Assembly (NCBI RefSeq): GCF_014873945.1
Contig: NZ_JADBEC010000001.1
Location: 868,001-932,000, forward strand
Reading direction: 5' to 3'
Length of the DNA stretch: 64,000 nt
DNA from: Rhizobium viscosum
GTDB taxonomy: Bacteria > Pseudomonadota > Alphaproteobacteria > Rhizobiales > Rhizobiaceae
A program made the translations under genes and the position numbers. The number at the start of each line of letters is the position of its first letter. The stretch's first letter is position 1. The notes beneath the pieces are model-generated. The model searched no databases. It had not been told where the DNA came from and saw only the letters and a list, made by a program, of their open reading frames with translations. Of this stretch, positions 1 through 8,678 are shown piece after piece.

Positions 1-2
1 TC

Positions 3-101
3 GTACGGGCAGTCGGCAACCGCTTCTGGCTGATCGAGCGGAAGAGACTGGTGGAGGTTGAGAGCCCGGGAGGGTTCTTTGCGAGTGTGGGGGCTGGATA
101 G
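3..101 (+). CDS. C-terminal end of an unidentified protein (cut by window edge)
   Basis: An open frame enters from the left edge and stops at a TAG at 99-101. It encodes about 32 residues with a mixed aromatic/basic composition (NRFWLIERKRLVEVESPGGFF) that looks like a genuine protein tail rather than noise. A RIME-like palindrome follows directly, as is common after rhizobial genes, and the next gene converges on it. The family cannot be named from this fragment. Confidence 0.4.
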   Translation, partial: VRAVGNRFWLIERKRLVEVESPGGFFASVGAG

Positions 102-112
102 GCAGCTGTCGC

Positions 113-224
113 GCCCTCATCCGAACCTTCGCGCCACCTTCTCCCCGCCGGGAAGAAGGCAGAGAACGTCCGGAACATCCCTGCTCCCCTCGGGGAAAGG
201 TGCTGGCAGACGGATGAGGGGCTG
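113..224. repeat. RIME-like intergenic palindromic repeat
   Basis: The element is bounded by inverted arms CCCTCATCCG (114-123) and CGGATGAGGG (211-220). Inside are two further small palindromes built on CTTCTCCCC / GGGAAGAAGG and CTCCCCTCGGGGA. The same words recur at 15953-16106. This architecture matches Rhizobium-specific intergenic mosaic elements. It sits between convergent genes and has no coding potential. Confidence 0.7.
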
Positions 225-259
225 CAAATGAATTGCTCGCCCCCTGTAACCAGCAAATC

Positions 260-1036
260 CTACCGCTTCTCAGCCGACAGACAGAAAAACGCGCCCTGCG
301 GGTCCATGGCCTGGCAGACCCAGGAGCCGGGGACTTCCATCGGGCCGTTGACTACCTTGCCACCGCCCGCGTTGATGCGGTCGATCGCGGCATCGAGCGC
401 CGGCACAGTGAAATAATAGGTCCAAAAGGACATTTTGATTTCCGGCGGGCGGGTCATCATGCCGCCGGTCTGTTTTCCGTGCTCGGCGAAGATGTGGTAG
501 ACGCCCATCGGCCCCATGTCGAAGTCCTGATCCTTCGTCCAGCCGAAGAGCTTGGAATAGAAATCGAAGGCCTTGGCGCCATCGGTGGCATAGAGCTCGT
601 ACCAGCCGATATGGCCTGGTGTGCCGACAGGGACTTCCGGACGCGGGGTTTCCGGCGGGATCGGTGTCATGATGCAGAGAACGGCACCCTGCGGATCGGC
701 GACGACGGCGAAACGACCGATACCTGGGATATCAGCTGGCGGGCGGCGCACGGTGCCGCCATTTGCCTCATAATCTTTTGCCGTCTGATCGACATCATCG
801 ACACAGAGATAGGCGGTCCAGTTCGGGGGAATGCCCTGACCTTCCAGCTCGGCCGGAAAGGGCATCATGCCGACTGAGGGAACACCGTTCGCCTCGAAGA
901 TCGAATATTGTGGCTGGTCTTCCGCCGGCATCGGCGATGAAGTCCAGCCAATGACGGAGCCGTAGAATTTCTTCGCCGCATCCGGGTCGGGCGTCATCAG
1001 TTCACACCATATGAATTTGCCATGTGTATCGGACAT
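260..1036 (-). CDS. VOC (glyoxalase/bleomycin resistance fold) family protein, two domains
   Basis: This 258-residue cytosolic protein has two tandem vicinal-oxygen-chelate domains, about residues 6-120 and 135-255. Each begins with the typical pattern of a Trp/His-containing strand, then an F-Y-xx-(L/V)-(F/I)-GW segment (KKFYGSVIGW, FDFYSKLFGW), and ends with a DPQGA strand. Tandem VOC proteins of this kind are usually annotated as glyoxalase-like or hydroxylase-like; the substrate is unknown. The start at 1036 has a strong AGGAGGGC ribosome binding site. It is the last of three same-strand genes (DUF899, DUF1579, VOC) that may form one transcript. Confidence 0.85.
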   Translation of the reverse strand: MSDTHGKFIWCELMTPDPDAAKKFYGSVIGWTSSPMPAEDQPQYSIFEANGVPSVGMMPFPAELEGQGIPPNWTAYLCVDDVDQTAKDYEANGGTVRRPPADIPGIGRFAVVADPQGAVLCIMTPIPPETPRPEVPVGTPGHIGWYELYATDGAKAFDFYSKLFGWTKDQDFDMGPMGVYHIFAEHGKQTGGMMTRPPEIKMSFWTYYFTVPALDAAIDRINAGGGKVVNGPMEVPGSWVCQAMDPQGAFFCLSAEKR

Positions 1037-1151
1037 CGTGCCCTCCTGGGTCCACGCTTGAGTTCTGTCGCTTTGTTCTCAGGCAATTCCGCGCGCAAAA
1101 CCGCTCTCGCGGCTTTGCTGGAATTGCTCTCATCGATATGCCCCGGCGATT

Positions 1152-1616
1152 TCAGCCCTTGCGGGTATATTTGACTTCCATGAACTGCTTCCAGGTGCCG
1201 TCGGCTTCCCTGACGCTCGATGTGAAGGTTCTGGCGTTGTCGTCGAGGAAGGCGATCTGCTCGCGATAGTCGGCAAGGCCGTCGCCTTCGAAGGCCGGTC
1301 CCCTGGTATAGAGCGACAGAACATTACCCGAGGGCTCGATCTCGCCCTCATAGGTCCACATGTAGTCCATCATCGAGCCGATCCAGCTGCCTACATATTT
1401 GCTTTTGCTCGAGTCGTAGCCGAGGGTCAGGATCGTCGTTGCCTGCTTGCCGTCGGTCATTTCACCGGCTCCTTCGGCAACGAACCAGATGCCTTGCAGG
1501 GAGCGCACGCTCTCCTGCCAAGGCTTGTCGCCGGTCATGTCCGAAGCGGCAACGGTCCAGTGACCGACCATTCTCTCCAGGAAAGCATGCTCCTTCAGCA
1601 CTTCTGCAGTCTTCAT
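1152..1616 (-). CDS. DUF1579 family protein
   Basis: A 154-residue protein with the DUF1579 pattern: an N-terminal LERMVGHWTVAA segment, a central GYDSSKSKYVGSWIGSMMD stretch and a C-terminal strand ending in MEVKYTRKG. Members are small beta-barrel-like cytosolic proteins of unknown function, often found beside VOC and DUF899 genes as here. The ATG at 1616 is preceded by GGAGGAGAAGG. It lies 33 bp downstream of the DUF899 gene and 115 bp upstream of the VOC gene on the same strand, so co-transcription is likely. No catalytic residues can be named. Confidence 0.8.
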   Translation of the reverse strand: MKTAEVLKEHAFLERMVGHWTVAASDMTGDKPWQESVRSLQGIWFVAEGAGEMTDGKQATTILTLGYDSSKSKYVGSWIGSMMDYMWTYEGEIEPSGNVLSLYTRGPAFEGDGLADYREQIAFLDDNARTFTSSVREADGTWKQFMEVKYTRKG

Positions 1617-1649
1617 CGTCCTTCTCCTCCGGATGATGGATGGCTGGGT

Positions 1650-2393
1650 CTAGTGGCAGCTGGATGAGGCTTGGGGGGCTTCCTCATATTCATCGTGACG
1701 CTTCACGAAATCCATGGTCGAATCTTCGTTGCGGCCCTTGGGCGCGTGATCCAGGATCATCAGCGTACCAAGGATCTCTTCGGCGCCGCGGGCATAGCTC
1801 GAATAGGTATGGAACACTTCGCCCTTCTCATTCCGGTAAAAGGCCGAAAGTCCGGGCAGCTCATCATTGGCGTCAGAGGGCGCTATCGGAGAGAAATTAT
1901 AAAAGACCTTGTCTTTGGCAAGGTCCTCAGGCGTGAAAGATACGTGATAGTCGAAGTTGAAATCGCTGCCGAAGGACGAAACCCAGGGGAATTTCCAACC
2001 CATGCGCTGCTTGTAGGCCTCGATCTTGGCAAGTGGTGCGCGGGCGACGGCGACAAGTGTGACGTCGTGGTGGTTCAAGTGCGGCAGCGTGCCGTCGAGA
2101 TGATCGGCGAGGAACGAGCAGCCGGGGCAACCGGCCTCCCATTCAGGGCCGAACATGAAGTGATAGACCATGAGCTGGCTGCGGCCATCGAAAAGGTCGG
2201 CGAGCGATTTCGGCCCCTGGGGCGTATCGAACGTGTAGTTCTTGTCTACTTTCACCCAAGGCAAAGCCATGCGCTCGGCATTCACTTTGTCTCTGAGATG
2301 CGTCGCCTCTTTCTCTCTCAGGAGCAAAGCTCGGCGGGCTTCAAGCCATTCCTCGCGGGAAACGGCGGGATTTTGAGTCACCTTGTTCAACAT
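1650..2393 (-). CDS. DUF899 (thioredoxin-like) family protein
   Basis: A 247-residue protein of the DUF899 family, a thioredoxin-fold group. Visible signatures are EWLEARRALLLREKEATHLRD near the N-terminus, the FDGRSQLMVYHFMFGPEW strand, and the GCPGCSFLADHLDG segment, where a CxxC-like pair occupies the thioredoxin active-site region. It ends in a Ser/Cys/His tail. The ATG has a strong GGAGGAGGG site. It heads the leftward DUF899-DUF1579-VOC group and is divergent from a MarR regulator across about 90 bp containing a perfect palindrome, so that regulator is a good candidate for controlling it. The actual reaction is unknown. Confidence 0.85.
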   Translation of the reverse strand: MLNKVTQNPAVSREEWLEARRALLLREKEATHLRDKVNAERMALPWVKVDKNYTFDTPQGPKSLADLFDGRSQLMVYHFMFGPEWEAGCPGCSFLADHLDGTLPHLNHHDVTLVAVARAPLAKIEAYKQRMGWKFPWVSSFGSDFNFDYHVSFTPEDLAKDKVFYNFSPIAPSDANDELPGLSAFYRNEKGEVFHTYSSYARGAEEILGTLMILDHAPKGRNEDSTMDFVKRHDEYEEAPQASSSCH

Positions 2394-2460
2394 GATCTAC
2401 GCCCTCCTCCGGCGCGGCAGGCATTTTCCGGCAGATAGTCTCCTCTCCTTGACTAAATAC

Positions 2461-2472
2461 ATTGATATCAAT
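2461..2472. promoter_or_regulatory. 12-bp perfect palindrome, candidate MarR operator
   Basis: ATTGATATCAAT lies in the gap between the divergent DUF899 and MarR genes, 12 bp before the MarR start. MarR proteins commonly bind AT-rich palindromes of this size that overlap their own promoter. The binding assignment is inference from position and symmetry. Confidence 0.4.
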
Positions 2473-2483
2473 AGAAATAGATC

Positions 2484-2930
2484 ATGTCAAACTCGATCGC
2501 GATTCCTTTTTCTACGACGCTTCTGGTGCGGGATACGTGCCTGTGCCTGCATGTGCAGCGCGTAGCCCGTGCGCTCGCAAGGCTGTTCGACGATGCATTG
2601 CGGCCCGTCGGCCTCACCAACGGCCAGTTCTCGCTGCTGATGTCCCTGAACCGACCGGAACCGCCACCGATGGGACCGGTCGCAAGCCTGCTCGCTATGG
2701 ATCAGACGACACTGACGGCGGCGCTAAAGCCGCTGCAGCGCAAGGGTTTCGTCAATGTGGTGCAGAATCCGAGGGACCGGCGCGGCCGCCTCCTCTGCCT
2801 GACGGATGAAGGGCGGACGGCGCTGCAAAAGGCTCTGCCGATCTGGGAAAGCACGCATGCTGCGCTGGAAGCAAAGCTGCCAAATGGCGATGCGGATGGG
2901 CTGAGGCGGGACTTGCAGTACCTGGCGTGA
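2484..2930 (+). CDS. MarR family transcriptional regulator
   Basis: A 148-residue winged-helix regulator. The dimerisation helix RVARALARLFDDALRP, the LTNGQFSLLMSL helix, the recognition region MDQTTLTAALKPLQRKG and the wing RDRRGRLLCLTDEG are all recognisable. Two cysteines near the N-terminus (DTCLCLHVQ) are typical of a subgroup that may sense oxidants or electrophiles, which fits the divergent DUF899-DUF1579-VOC genes. The ribosome binding site before the ATG at 2484 is weak, so translation could begin slightly later. The regulated genes are inferred from the divergent arrangement and the palindrome at 2461. Confidence 0.88.
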   Translation: MSNSIAIPFSTTLLVRDTCLCLHVQRVARALARLFDDALRPVGLTNGQFSLLMSLNRPEPPPMGPVASLLAMDQTTLTAALKPLQRKGFVNVVQNPRDRRGRLLCLTDEGRTALQKALPIWESTHAALEAKLPNGDADGLRRDLQYLA

Positions 2931-3403
2931 ACCCTACAAGGCGCGGGATAGACGGCTGCAAAATTGGCCGCAAAAAGCCTCTTGACTTAGAGTGCGCTCA
3001 AAGCCGTAGCTTCCTTGGCGTCGTGACGAGAACAGGTGTTTCATGAAGATCAGCGACCTCGCGAAACGGTGCGGTCTGTCAGCTCATACGCTGCGTTATT
3101 ACGAGCGTATCGGCCTGCTGCCCTATGCCGATCGCGACCGATCCGGACAACGCGACTACGACGCTTCAATCCTTTCCTGGATCGAGTTTCTCGGCCGTCT
3201 GAAGACGACCGGCATGCCGATCCGCGACATGCTGCTTTATGCAAAGCTTGCCGGTAGCGGGAAAGCCACTTTCGGCGAGCGTCGCGAGATGCTCAAGAAG
3301 CATCGTGAGCATGTCCGGGCCCATGTGGCCGATCTCGAATCCTGCCTTCGCGTCCTCGACGGCAAAATCGCCTCCTATGAGGAGGCGGAAGAAAGGATGA
3401 GAG

Positions 3404-4414
<1,011 letters not shown>

Positions 4415-4433
4415 GACATCCGGAAAGCATGAA

Positions 4434-4462
4434 GTCTTCTCCCCAACGTCTGGGGAGAAGAC
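4434..4462. terminator. Hairpin between convergent genes
   Basis: A perfect 12-bp stem (GTCTTCTCCCCA / TGGGGAGAAGAC) with a 5-nt loop lies between the convergent aldo/keto reductase and phosphoesterase genes. The following T-run is weak (AGTATTAT), so it may be a repeat-derived hairpin that also terminates transcription from either side. Confidence 0.55.
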
Positions 4463-4478
4463 AGTATTATCGTGACGA

Positions 4479-6023
4479 TCAGCGCGTCAGGTCGAGCGAT
4501 GCCGTCAGGTTGCCCATCGGCGGCTCGTTGTTCAGCGCCAGCGCCTTGTCGCGGGCAAGCAGACCCGGCAGCACCGGCAGGTCGTAACGGGCCGTGATCA
4601 GGCGCAGGATCGAGGTCGTGTCATATTGCGTATGGTCGATCATGCCGGCCTTGGCATAGGGCGAGATGATGAAGGCCGGAATGCGGTTGCCAGGGCCCCA
4701 GCGGTCGGCCTTCGGCGGAGCGACGTGATCCCAGAAGCCGCCGTTTTCGTCATAGGTGACGATGACGAGCATGTGGCCCCATTGCGGACTCTTTTCGAGA
4801 TGGGAGACGAGATCGGCGAGGTGCTGGTCACCACTCGAAACATCGGCGTAACCGCCATGTTCGTTGAGGTTGCCCTGCGGCTTGTAGAAGGAAACGGCCG
4901 GCAGTTTGCCGTCGTCGATATCCTTGATGAAGGCTTCGCCACCGAGGCCGCCGTCCTTCAGATGTTCGGCGCGGGCGGGCGTGCCCGGCGCGAAGTTGGC
5001 GAAATAGTTGAAGGGCTGATGGTGGAACTGGAAGTTCGGCACCGGCGTGGCGTTCTTGCCATCGAGCGCTGCCTGCCAGGCGCCGCTATACCATGCCCAG
5101 GTGACGCCCTTCAGCGACAGCAGGTCACCGATGGTGATTTCGTGCTGCGGCGGCAAGGTGTTGGGCTGCGAGGGATCAGCATAGGCTGCATCGCCATCCT
5201 TGGCCGGAGCATTGGCGCTCGGCTGGTAGGGCGGCTGCATGGTGTTGACGGCATAGAAATCCGGCGTGAGGTTGCCGTCGGAGACGAATTTCGGGGCACC
5301 GTCGAGCGCGGATTTTGGGGCATTTTCGGCAACGGTCAGCGAAATGCCGTCGGCATCGACCTTGGCGATCGTGGGCTTGGCGGGGCTCTTGTCGGCATCC
5401 GCATAATAGGGTGCGCAGGCGCAGATCAGCTGGAAGTGGTTGAAGAATGAGCCGCCGAAGCCGCCCTGGAAGAAGTTATCGGCGAGGACGTATTTCTTGG
5501 CGACCTGCCACATGGGCAGGATCGAGCCGTCATAGTGGCCCATGACAAGGCTGCCGGAATCAGCCCAGGCGACGAACTTGTCGTTCTTGCCGCCGTCGAT
5601 CTGCATCTGCTCCTGGTAGAAGCGGTGCCAGAGGTCGCGGGTGATGACATTGGTCGGCTGCGCGAAGCCCTTGGGATCGTCGATCGAGAAGACGGCATTG
5701 GCGAGGTGGGCGGACTGCGCCTCGGTGATCGCGGGTGTCACACCCTTGGCGGTCAAGCCGCCCCAGGCCGGCGGCAGTTCGGCGAGCGGTGCGCCATCGC
5801 GATCGAGCTGGCGTGCCTGGCTTTCGCTTGCGTTGGCGAGGCCGTTGGCACCCGGAAAGCTGCCATAGAGGTTATCGAAACTGCGGTTTTCAGCGTAGAT
5901 GACGACGATATTCTGGATTTTGTCCATGCCGGCGGGCGCTGCATGGGCGGCCGTGGCAAGCGCCAGCGGCAGCATGGCCGAGCCGGCCAGCGAAAGATTG
6001 CGGAGGAATTTCAGTCTGGTCAT
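4479..6023 (-). CDS. Secreted phosphoesterase (acid phosphatase / phospholipase C superfamily)
   Basis: A 514-residue exported member of the alkaline-phosphatase-like phosphoesterase family that includes phospholipase C and Francisella AcpA. A signal peptide covers about the first 28 residues and ends AHAAP. The conserved first metal-binding block IVVIYAENRSFDNLYG follows immediately, and later blocks include FFNHFQLICACAP, VSFYKPQGNLNEHGGYADV and ILVTYDENGG-type (VIVTYDENGGFWDHV). It probably cleaves phosphate esters in the periplasm. I chose the ATG at 6023, which has GAGG at good spacing, over one five codons upstream. It stands alone, divergent from a di-haem peroxidase. Confidence 0.85.
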   Translation of the reverse strand: MTRLKFLRNLSLAGSAMLPLALATAAHAAPAGMDKIQNIVVIYAENRSFDNLYGSFPGANGLANASESQARQLDRDGAPLAELPPAWGGLTAKGVTPAITEAQSAHLANAVFSIDDPKGFAQPTNVITRDLWHRFYQEQMQIDGGKNDKFVAWADSGSLVMGHYDGSILPMWQVAKKYVLADNFFQGGFGGSFFNHFQLICACAPYYADADKSPAKPTIAKVDADGISLTVAENAPKSALDGAPKFVSDGNLTPDFYAVNTMQPPYQPSANAPAKDGDAAYADPSQPNTLPPQHEITIGDLLSLKGVTWAWYSGAWQAALDGKNATPVPNFQFHHQPFNYFANFAPGTPARAEHLKDGGLGGEAFIKDIDDGKLPAVSFYKPQGNLNEHGGYADVSSGDQHLADLVSHLEKSPQWGHMLVIVTYDENGGFWDHVAPPKADRWGPGNRIPAFIISPYAKAGMIDHTQYDTTSILRLITARYDLPVLPGLLARDKALALNNEPPMGNLTASLDLTR

Positions 6024-6234
6024 GGCGGGATACCTCATGGCTAAGGGGGCGTGGCTAGAGGGGCGCCGGGCGGACGTGGAAGACCCAAGCGCAGGCGAGA
6101 CGCTATTCCCGCCATCTATCAGCTTTGTGACATCGGGCGGGTTGTTGCAGCGGCCGGTACGCGCGCGTCATCAATCTGTTGCAGTCAGGTTCGATCATGA
6201 GCGTGCATCATGTTAACCCATTGGAATCGCTGAC

Positions 6235-7533
6235 ATGGCGACAAAGATTATCTGGCTTCTGCGGTCTGGCCTGGCGCTTGGTCTGGCGGTCAGTGCGCTC
6301 GGTTTTGGCCTTTTGCCCCTGCGGCAAAGCAGCGCGGCCGTCACCGGCGGCGTGCACCCCGGCCCCATGTCGCGGGCGCAAGCCTATGCCCGCGCTGAGG
6401 CGCTGACGGAACTCGGCCGCAAGATGTTCTTCGATTCCTCTCTTTCGGCCTCCGGCATGCAGGCCTGCGCCTCCTGCCACGATCCGCATCATGGTTTCGC
6501 CCCAGCTTCCGCAACGCCGATCGAAATGGGCGGGCCGCATATGGACCAGCCGGGACTGCGCGCCGTGCCGACCTTACGCTACCTGCAGGCCGTCCCCTCC
6601 TTTACCGAGCATTTCTACGATTCCGAAGACGAAGGCGACGAGAGCGTCGACAATGGGCCGACCGGCGGCCTGACCTGGGACGGGCGCGTGGACCATGGCT
6701 ACGACCAGGCGAAGATCCCGCTGCTTTCGCCTTTCGAAATGGGCAACAAGGACGAAAGCCAGGTCGTCGCCTCGCTCAGCAAAGCAGCCTATGCCGGTGA
6801 TTTCAAGGAGATTTTTGGCCAGGATGTCTTCGGCAATGCAGGGGATGCCTTCCAGGGAGCAGTCGAGGCGCTCAGCACTTTCGAGCAGAGCGGCGCAGAC
6901 TTCTATCCCTATTCCAGCCGCTATGACACCTTTCTTGCCGGCAAGGGCACTCTGACGGCGCAGGAGCTTCACGGGCGCGAGCTCTTCGAAGATCCGGCCA
7001 AGGGAAACTGTTCGAGCTGCCATCTGAGCGAGCCCGCCAATGATGGGGAGCCGCCGCAATTTTCCGACTTCGGCTTCCTCGGTCTCGCAGTGCCGCGCAA
7101 CATGGCGATCCCGGCCAACAACGATCCTGACTATCACGACCTCGGCCTTTGCGGCCCTCAGCGTACCGATTTCAAGGATCGGCCGGAATACTGCGGCCTG
7201 TTCCGTACGCCGACTCTGCGCAATGTGGCGCTCAAGAAGAGCTTCTTCCACAATGGCTATTTCCATTCACTGCGCGATGTCGTCTCCTTCTATGCCACGC
7301 GCGACAGCGATCCGGGCCGCTGGTATCCGAAAAACGCCGACGGCACGATCCGCAAATATGACGATATACCCGAGGCCTATTGGGGCAATCTCAATCAGGA
7401 CCCGCCCTTCGGCCGCAAGCCCGGCGATCCGCCGGCACTGACTGAATCGGAAATCGACGATATCGTCGCTTTCCTGGGCACTCTGACTGATGCCGATCAG
7501 TTGCCCGGGCCGGAACAGCGGGCGGCGCATTAA
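6235..7533 (+). CDS. Di-haem cytochrome c peroxidase (MauG/CcpA family)
   Basis: A 432-residue exported protein with an N-terminal signal or anchor (about residues 5-35). Two c-type haem sites are present: CASCH at 78-82 and CSSCH at 259-263. This spacing and the segments ELGRKMFFDSSLS, GLTWDGRVDHGYDQAKIPLLSPFEMGN and TLRNVALKKSFFHNGYFHSL define the bacterial di-haem peroxidase family, which reduces H2O2 in the periplasm using cytochrome c or related donors. Several members are MauG-like and modify other proteins, so the substrate is open. No partner gene is adjacent. A hairpin terminator follows at 7543. Confidence 0.9.
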   Translation: MATKIIWLLRSGLALGLAVSALGFGLLPLRQSSAAVTGGVHPGPMSRAQAYARAEALTELGRKMFFDSSLSASGMQACASCHDPHHGFAPASATPIEMGGPHMDQPGLRAVPTLRYLQAVPSFTEHFYDSEDEGDESVDNGPTGGLTWDGRVDHGYDQAKIPLLSPFEMGNKDESQVVASLSKAAYAGDFKEIFGQDVFGNAGDAFQGAVEALSTFEQSGADFYPYSSRYDTFLAGKGTLTAQELHGRELFEDPAKGNCSSCHLSEPANDGEPPQFSDFGFLGLAVPRNMAIPANNDPDYHDLGLCGPQRTDFKDRPEYCGLFRTPTLRNVALKKSFFHNGYFHSLRDVVSFYATRDSDPGRWYPKNADGTIRKYDDIPEAYWGNLNQDPPFGRKPGDPPALTESEIDDIVAFLGTLTDADQLPGPEQRAAH

Positions 7534-7542
7534 TTCAAAAGA

Positions 7543-7569
7543 AAAGGCCGGAGCAATGCCCCGGCCTTT
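7543..7569. terminator. Bidirectional terminator
   Basis: The stem AAAGGCCGG / CCGGCCTTT (7543-7551 and 7561-7569) has A and T tails on its two sides. It lies between the convergent peroxidase and ohr genes and can serve both. Confidence 0.7.
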
Positions 7570-7590
7570 ATTCACTGGCGCAGCAAGTAA

Positions 7591-8013
7591 TCAGGCGACT
7601 GTGACCGGAACTTCGGTCGAGGTGCGCATGGCGTGGCTGTAAGGGCAGACGATGTGGGCCGCAGCTGCGAGCTTTTCAGCAGTTTCGCGGTCGACGCCCG
7701 GGATGTTGACGGTCAGGGCCACTTCGATCCCGAAACCGGTGCCATCTTCACGCGGGCCGATGCCGACGGTTGCGGAGACGGTGGTTTCCTCGGGAATCTT
7801 GACCTTTTCCTTGCCGGCCACAAATTTCAAAGCACCGAGGAAGCAAGCCGAATAACCGGCTGCGAAGAGCTGTTCGGGATTGGTGCCGGTTGCGCCGTCG
7901 CCGCCGAGTTCCTTCGGCACGGTCAGCGTGACGTCGAGAACGCCGTTTTCGGAAACGGCGCGGCCGGCGCGGCCACCGGTGGCGGAAGCTTTGGTCGTAT
8001 AGAGAATAGGCAT
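7591..8013 (-). CDS. ohr: Organic hydroperoxide resistance protein
   Basis: A 140-residue OsmC/Ohr family thiol peroxidase that reduces organic hydroperoxides to alcohols in the cytosol. Both redox cysteines are in place: Cys57 in GYSACFLGAL and Cys123 in HIVCPYSHAMR. The GTNPEQLFAAGYSACF block is diagnostic for Ohr rather than OsmC. The ATG has an AGGAG site. The gene is divergent from ohrR across about 110 bp with two perfect small palindromes, the standard OhrR-repressed arrangement. Induction by organic peroxide is therefore expected. Confidence 0.95.
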   Translation of the reverse strand: MPILYTTKASATGGRAGRAVSENGVLDVTLTVPKELGGDGATGTNPEQLFAAGYSACFLGALKFVAGKEKVKIPEETTVSATVGIGPREDGTGFGIEVALTVNIPGVDRETAEKLAAAAHIVCPYSHAMRTSTEVPVTVA

Positions 8014-8066
8014 GACAATCTCCTTTGGTTAGCCCCGTTCGTTCGGGTTGAGTTTTTAATAATGTC

Positions 8067-8103
8067 CAATTAAATTGCACGCAAGTGAATTTTGCAAATT
8101 GCA
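8067..8103. promoter_or_regulatory. Two palindromic OhrR operator candidates
   Basis: CAATTAAATTG (8067-8077) and TGCAAATTGCA (8093-8103) are both perfect 11-bp palindromes around a single A, with centres 26 bp apart. They occupy the ohr-ohrR divergent promoter region. AT-rich CAATT/AATTG half-sites fit known OhrR boxes of Agrobacterium and relatives. Two sites could allow control of both genes. Confidence 0.6.
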
Positions 8104-8125
8104 TTCAGAATTTGAAAAGAGGACA

Positions 8126-8617
8126 ATGAGACCTCTAGGGATGGCAGCGATGAAAGCGAGAACTGCGAAAGTGATGGAAATACCGGAAGAGGAAAAGCGG
8201 CTGGAGAAGCAGCTCTGTTTCGCGGTCTACGCGACGGCGCATGCCTTTACCCGCGCCTACAAGCCCATACTCGACAGGGTGGGTCTCACTTATCCGCAAT
8301 ATCTCGTCATGCTGGTTCTATGGGAAAAAGCCGAACTGCCGGTCAAGACGATCGGAGAGCAGCTCGATCTCGATTCCGGCACGCTCTCCCCTCTGCTCAA
8401 GCGGCTGGAGCAGAACGGCCTCATCAAGCGCACCCGCGATTCCCGCGACGAGCGGCAGGTCATCGTGTCGCTGACGCCGAAAGGTCAGGCGATGAGGGGC
8501 GAGGTCAATATGATCATGTCTTCGATCGGCGAGGCGATCGGCTGCACGCTGGAGGAAATGGCGGTCATGCGTGACATGCTGAGCCGGCTGCGCGGAAACC
8601 TCAACGCAAGCATATAG
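8126..8617 (+). CDS. ohrR: Organic hydroperoxide-sensing repressor, MarR family
   Basis: A 163-residue MarR-family repressor. The reactive N-terminal cysteine that OhrR oxidises to sense peroxide is present as Cys31 in LEKQLCFAVYA. The winged-helix region includes LTYPQYLVMLVLWE, LDSGTLSPLLKRLEQNGLI and the wing SRDERQVIVSLT. The frame is open further upstream, but the ATG at 8126 has AAAAGAGGAC at the correct distance, whereas earlier starts would run into the operator region. It is divergent from ohr, so it almost certainly represses ohr and itself. Confidence 0.93.
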   Translation: MRPLGMAAMKARTAKVMEIPEEEKRLEKQLCFAVYATAHAFTRAYKPILDRVGLTYPQYLVMLVLWEKAELPVKTIGEQLDLDSGTLSPLLKRLEQNGLIKRTRDSRDERQVIVSLTPKGQAMRGEVNMIMSSIGEAIGCTLEEMAVMRDMLSRLRGNLNASI

Positions 8618-8648
8618 GCCGTGACTTGATCACGGACTGAAAGAAGAT

Positions 8649-8670
8649 GCCCGCGCCACCCGGCGCGGGC
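8649..8670. terminator. Hairpin between convergent ohrR and MFS genes
   Basis: A 9-bp GC-only stem (GCCCGCGCC / GGCGCGGGC) with a 4-nt loop lies in the 61-bp gap between the stop codons of two convergent genes. The flanking T-run is weak. Confidence 0.5.
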
Positions 8671-8678
8671 AATTTGCA

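Noticed and set aside
4434..4462. A riboswitch or sRNA at the hairpin between convergent genes
   Set aside because: It is a single simple stem-loop between two stop codons, best explained as a terminator or repeat fragment.
6235..7533. Calling the di-haem protein a methylamine-utilisation MauG
   Set aside because: No mau genes are adjacent, and the motifs are shared across the peroxidase family, so the broader name is used.
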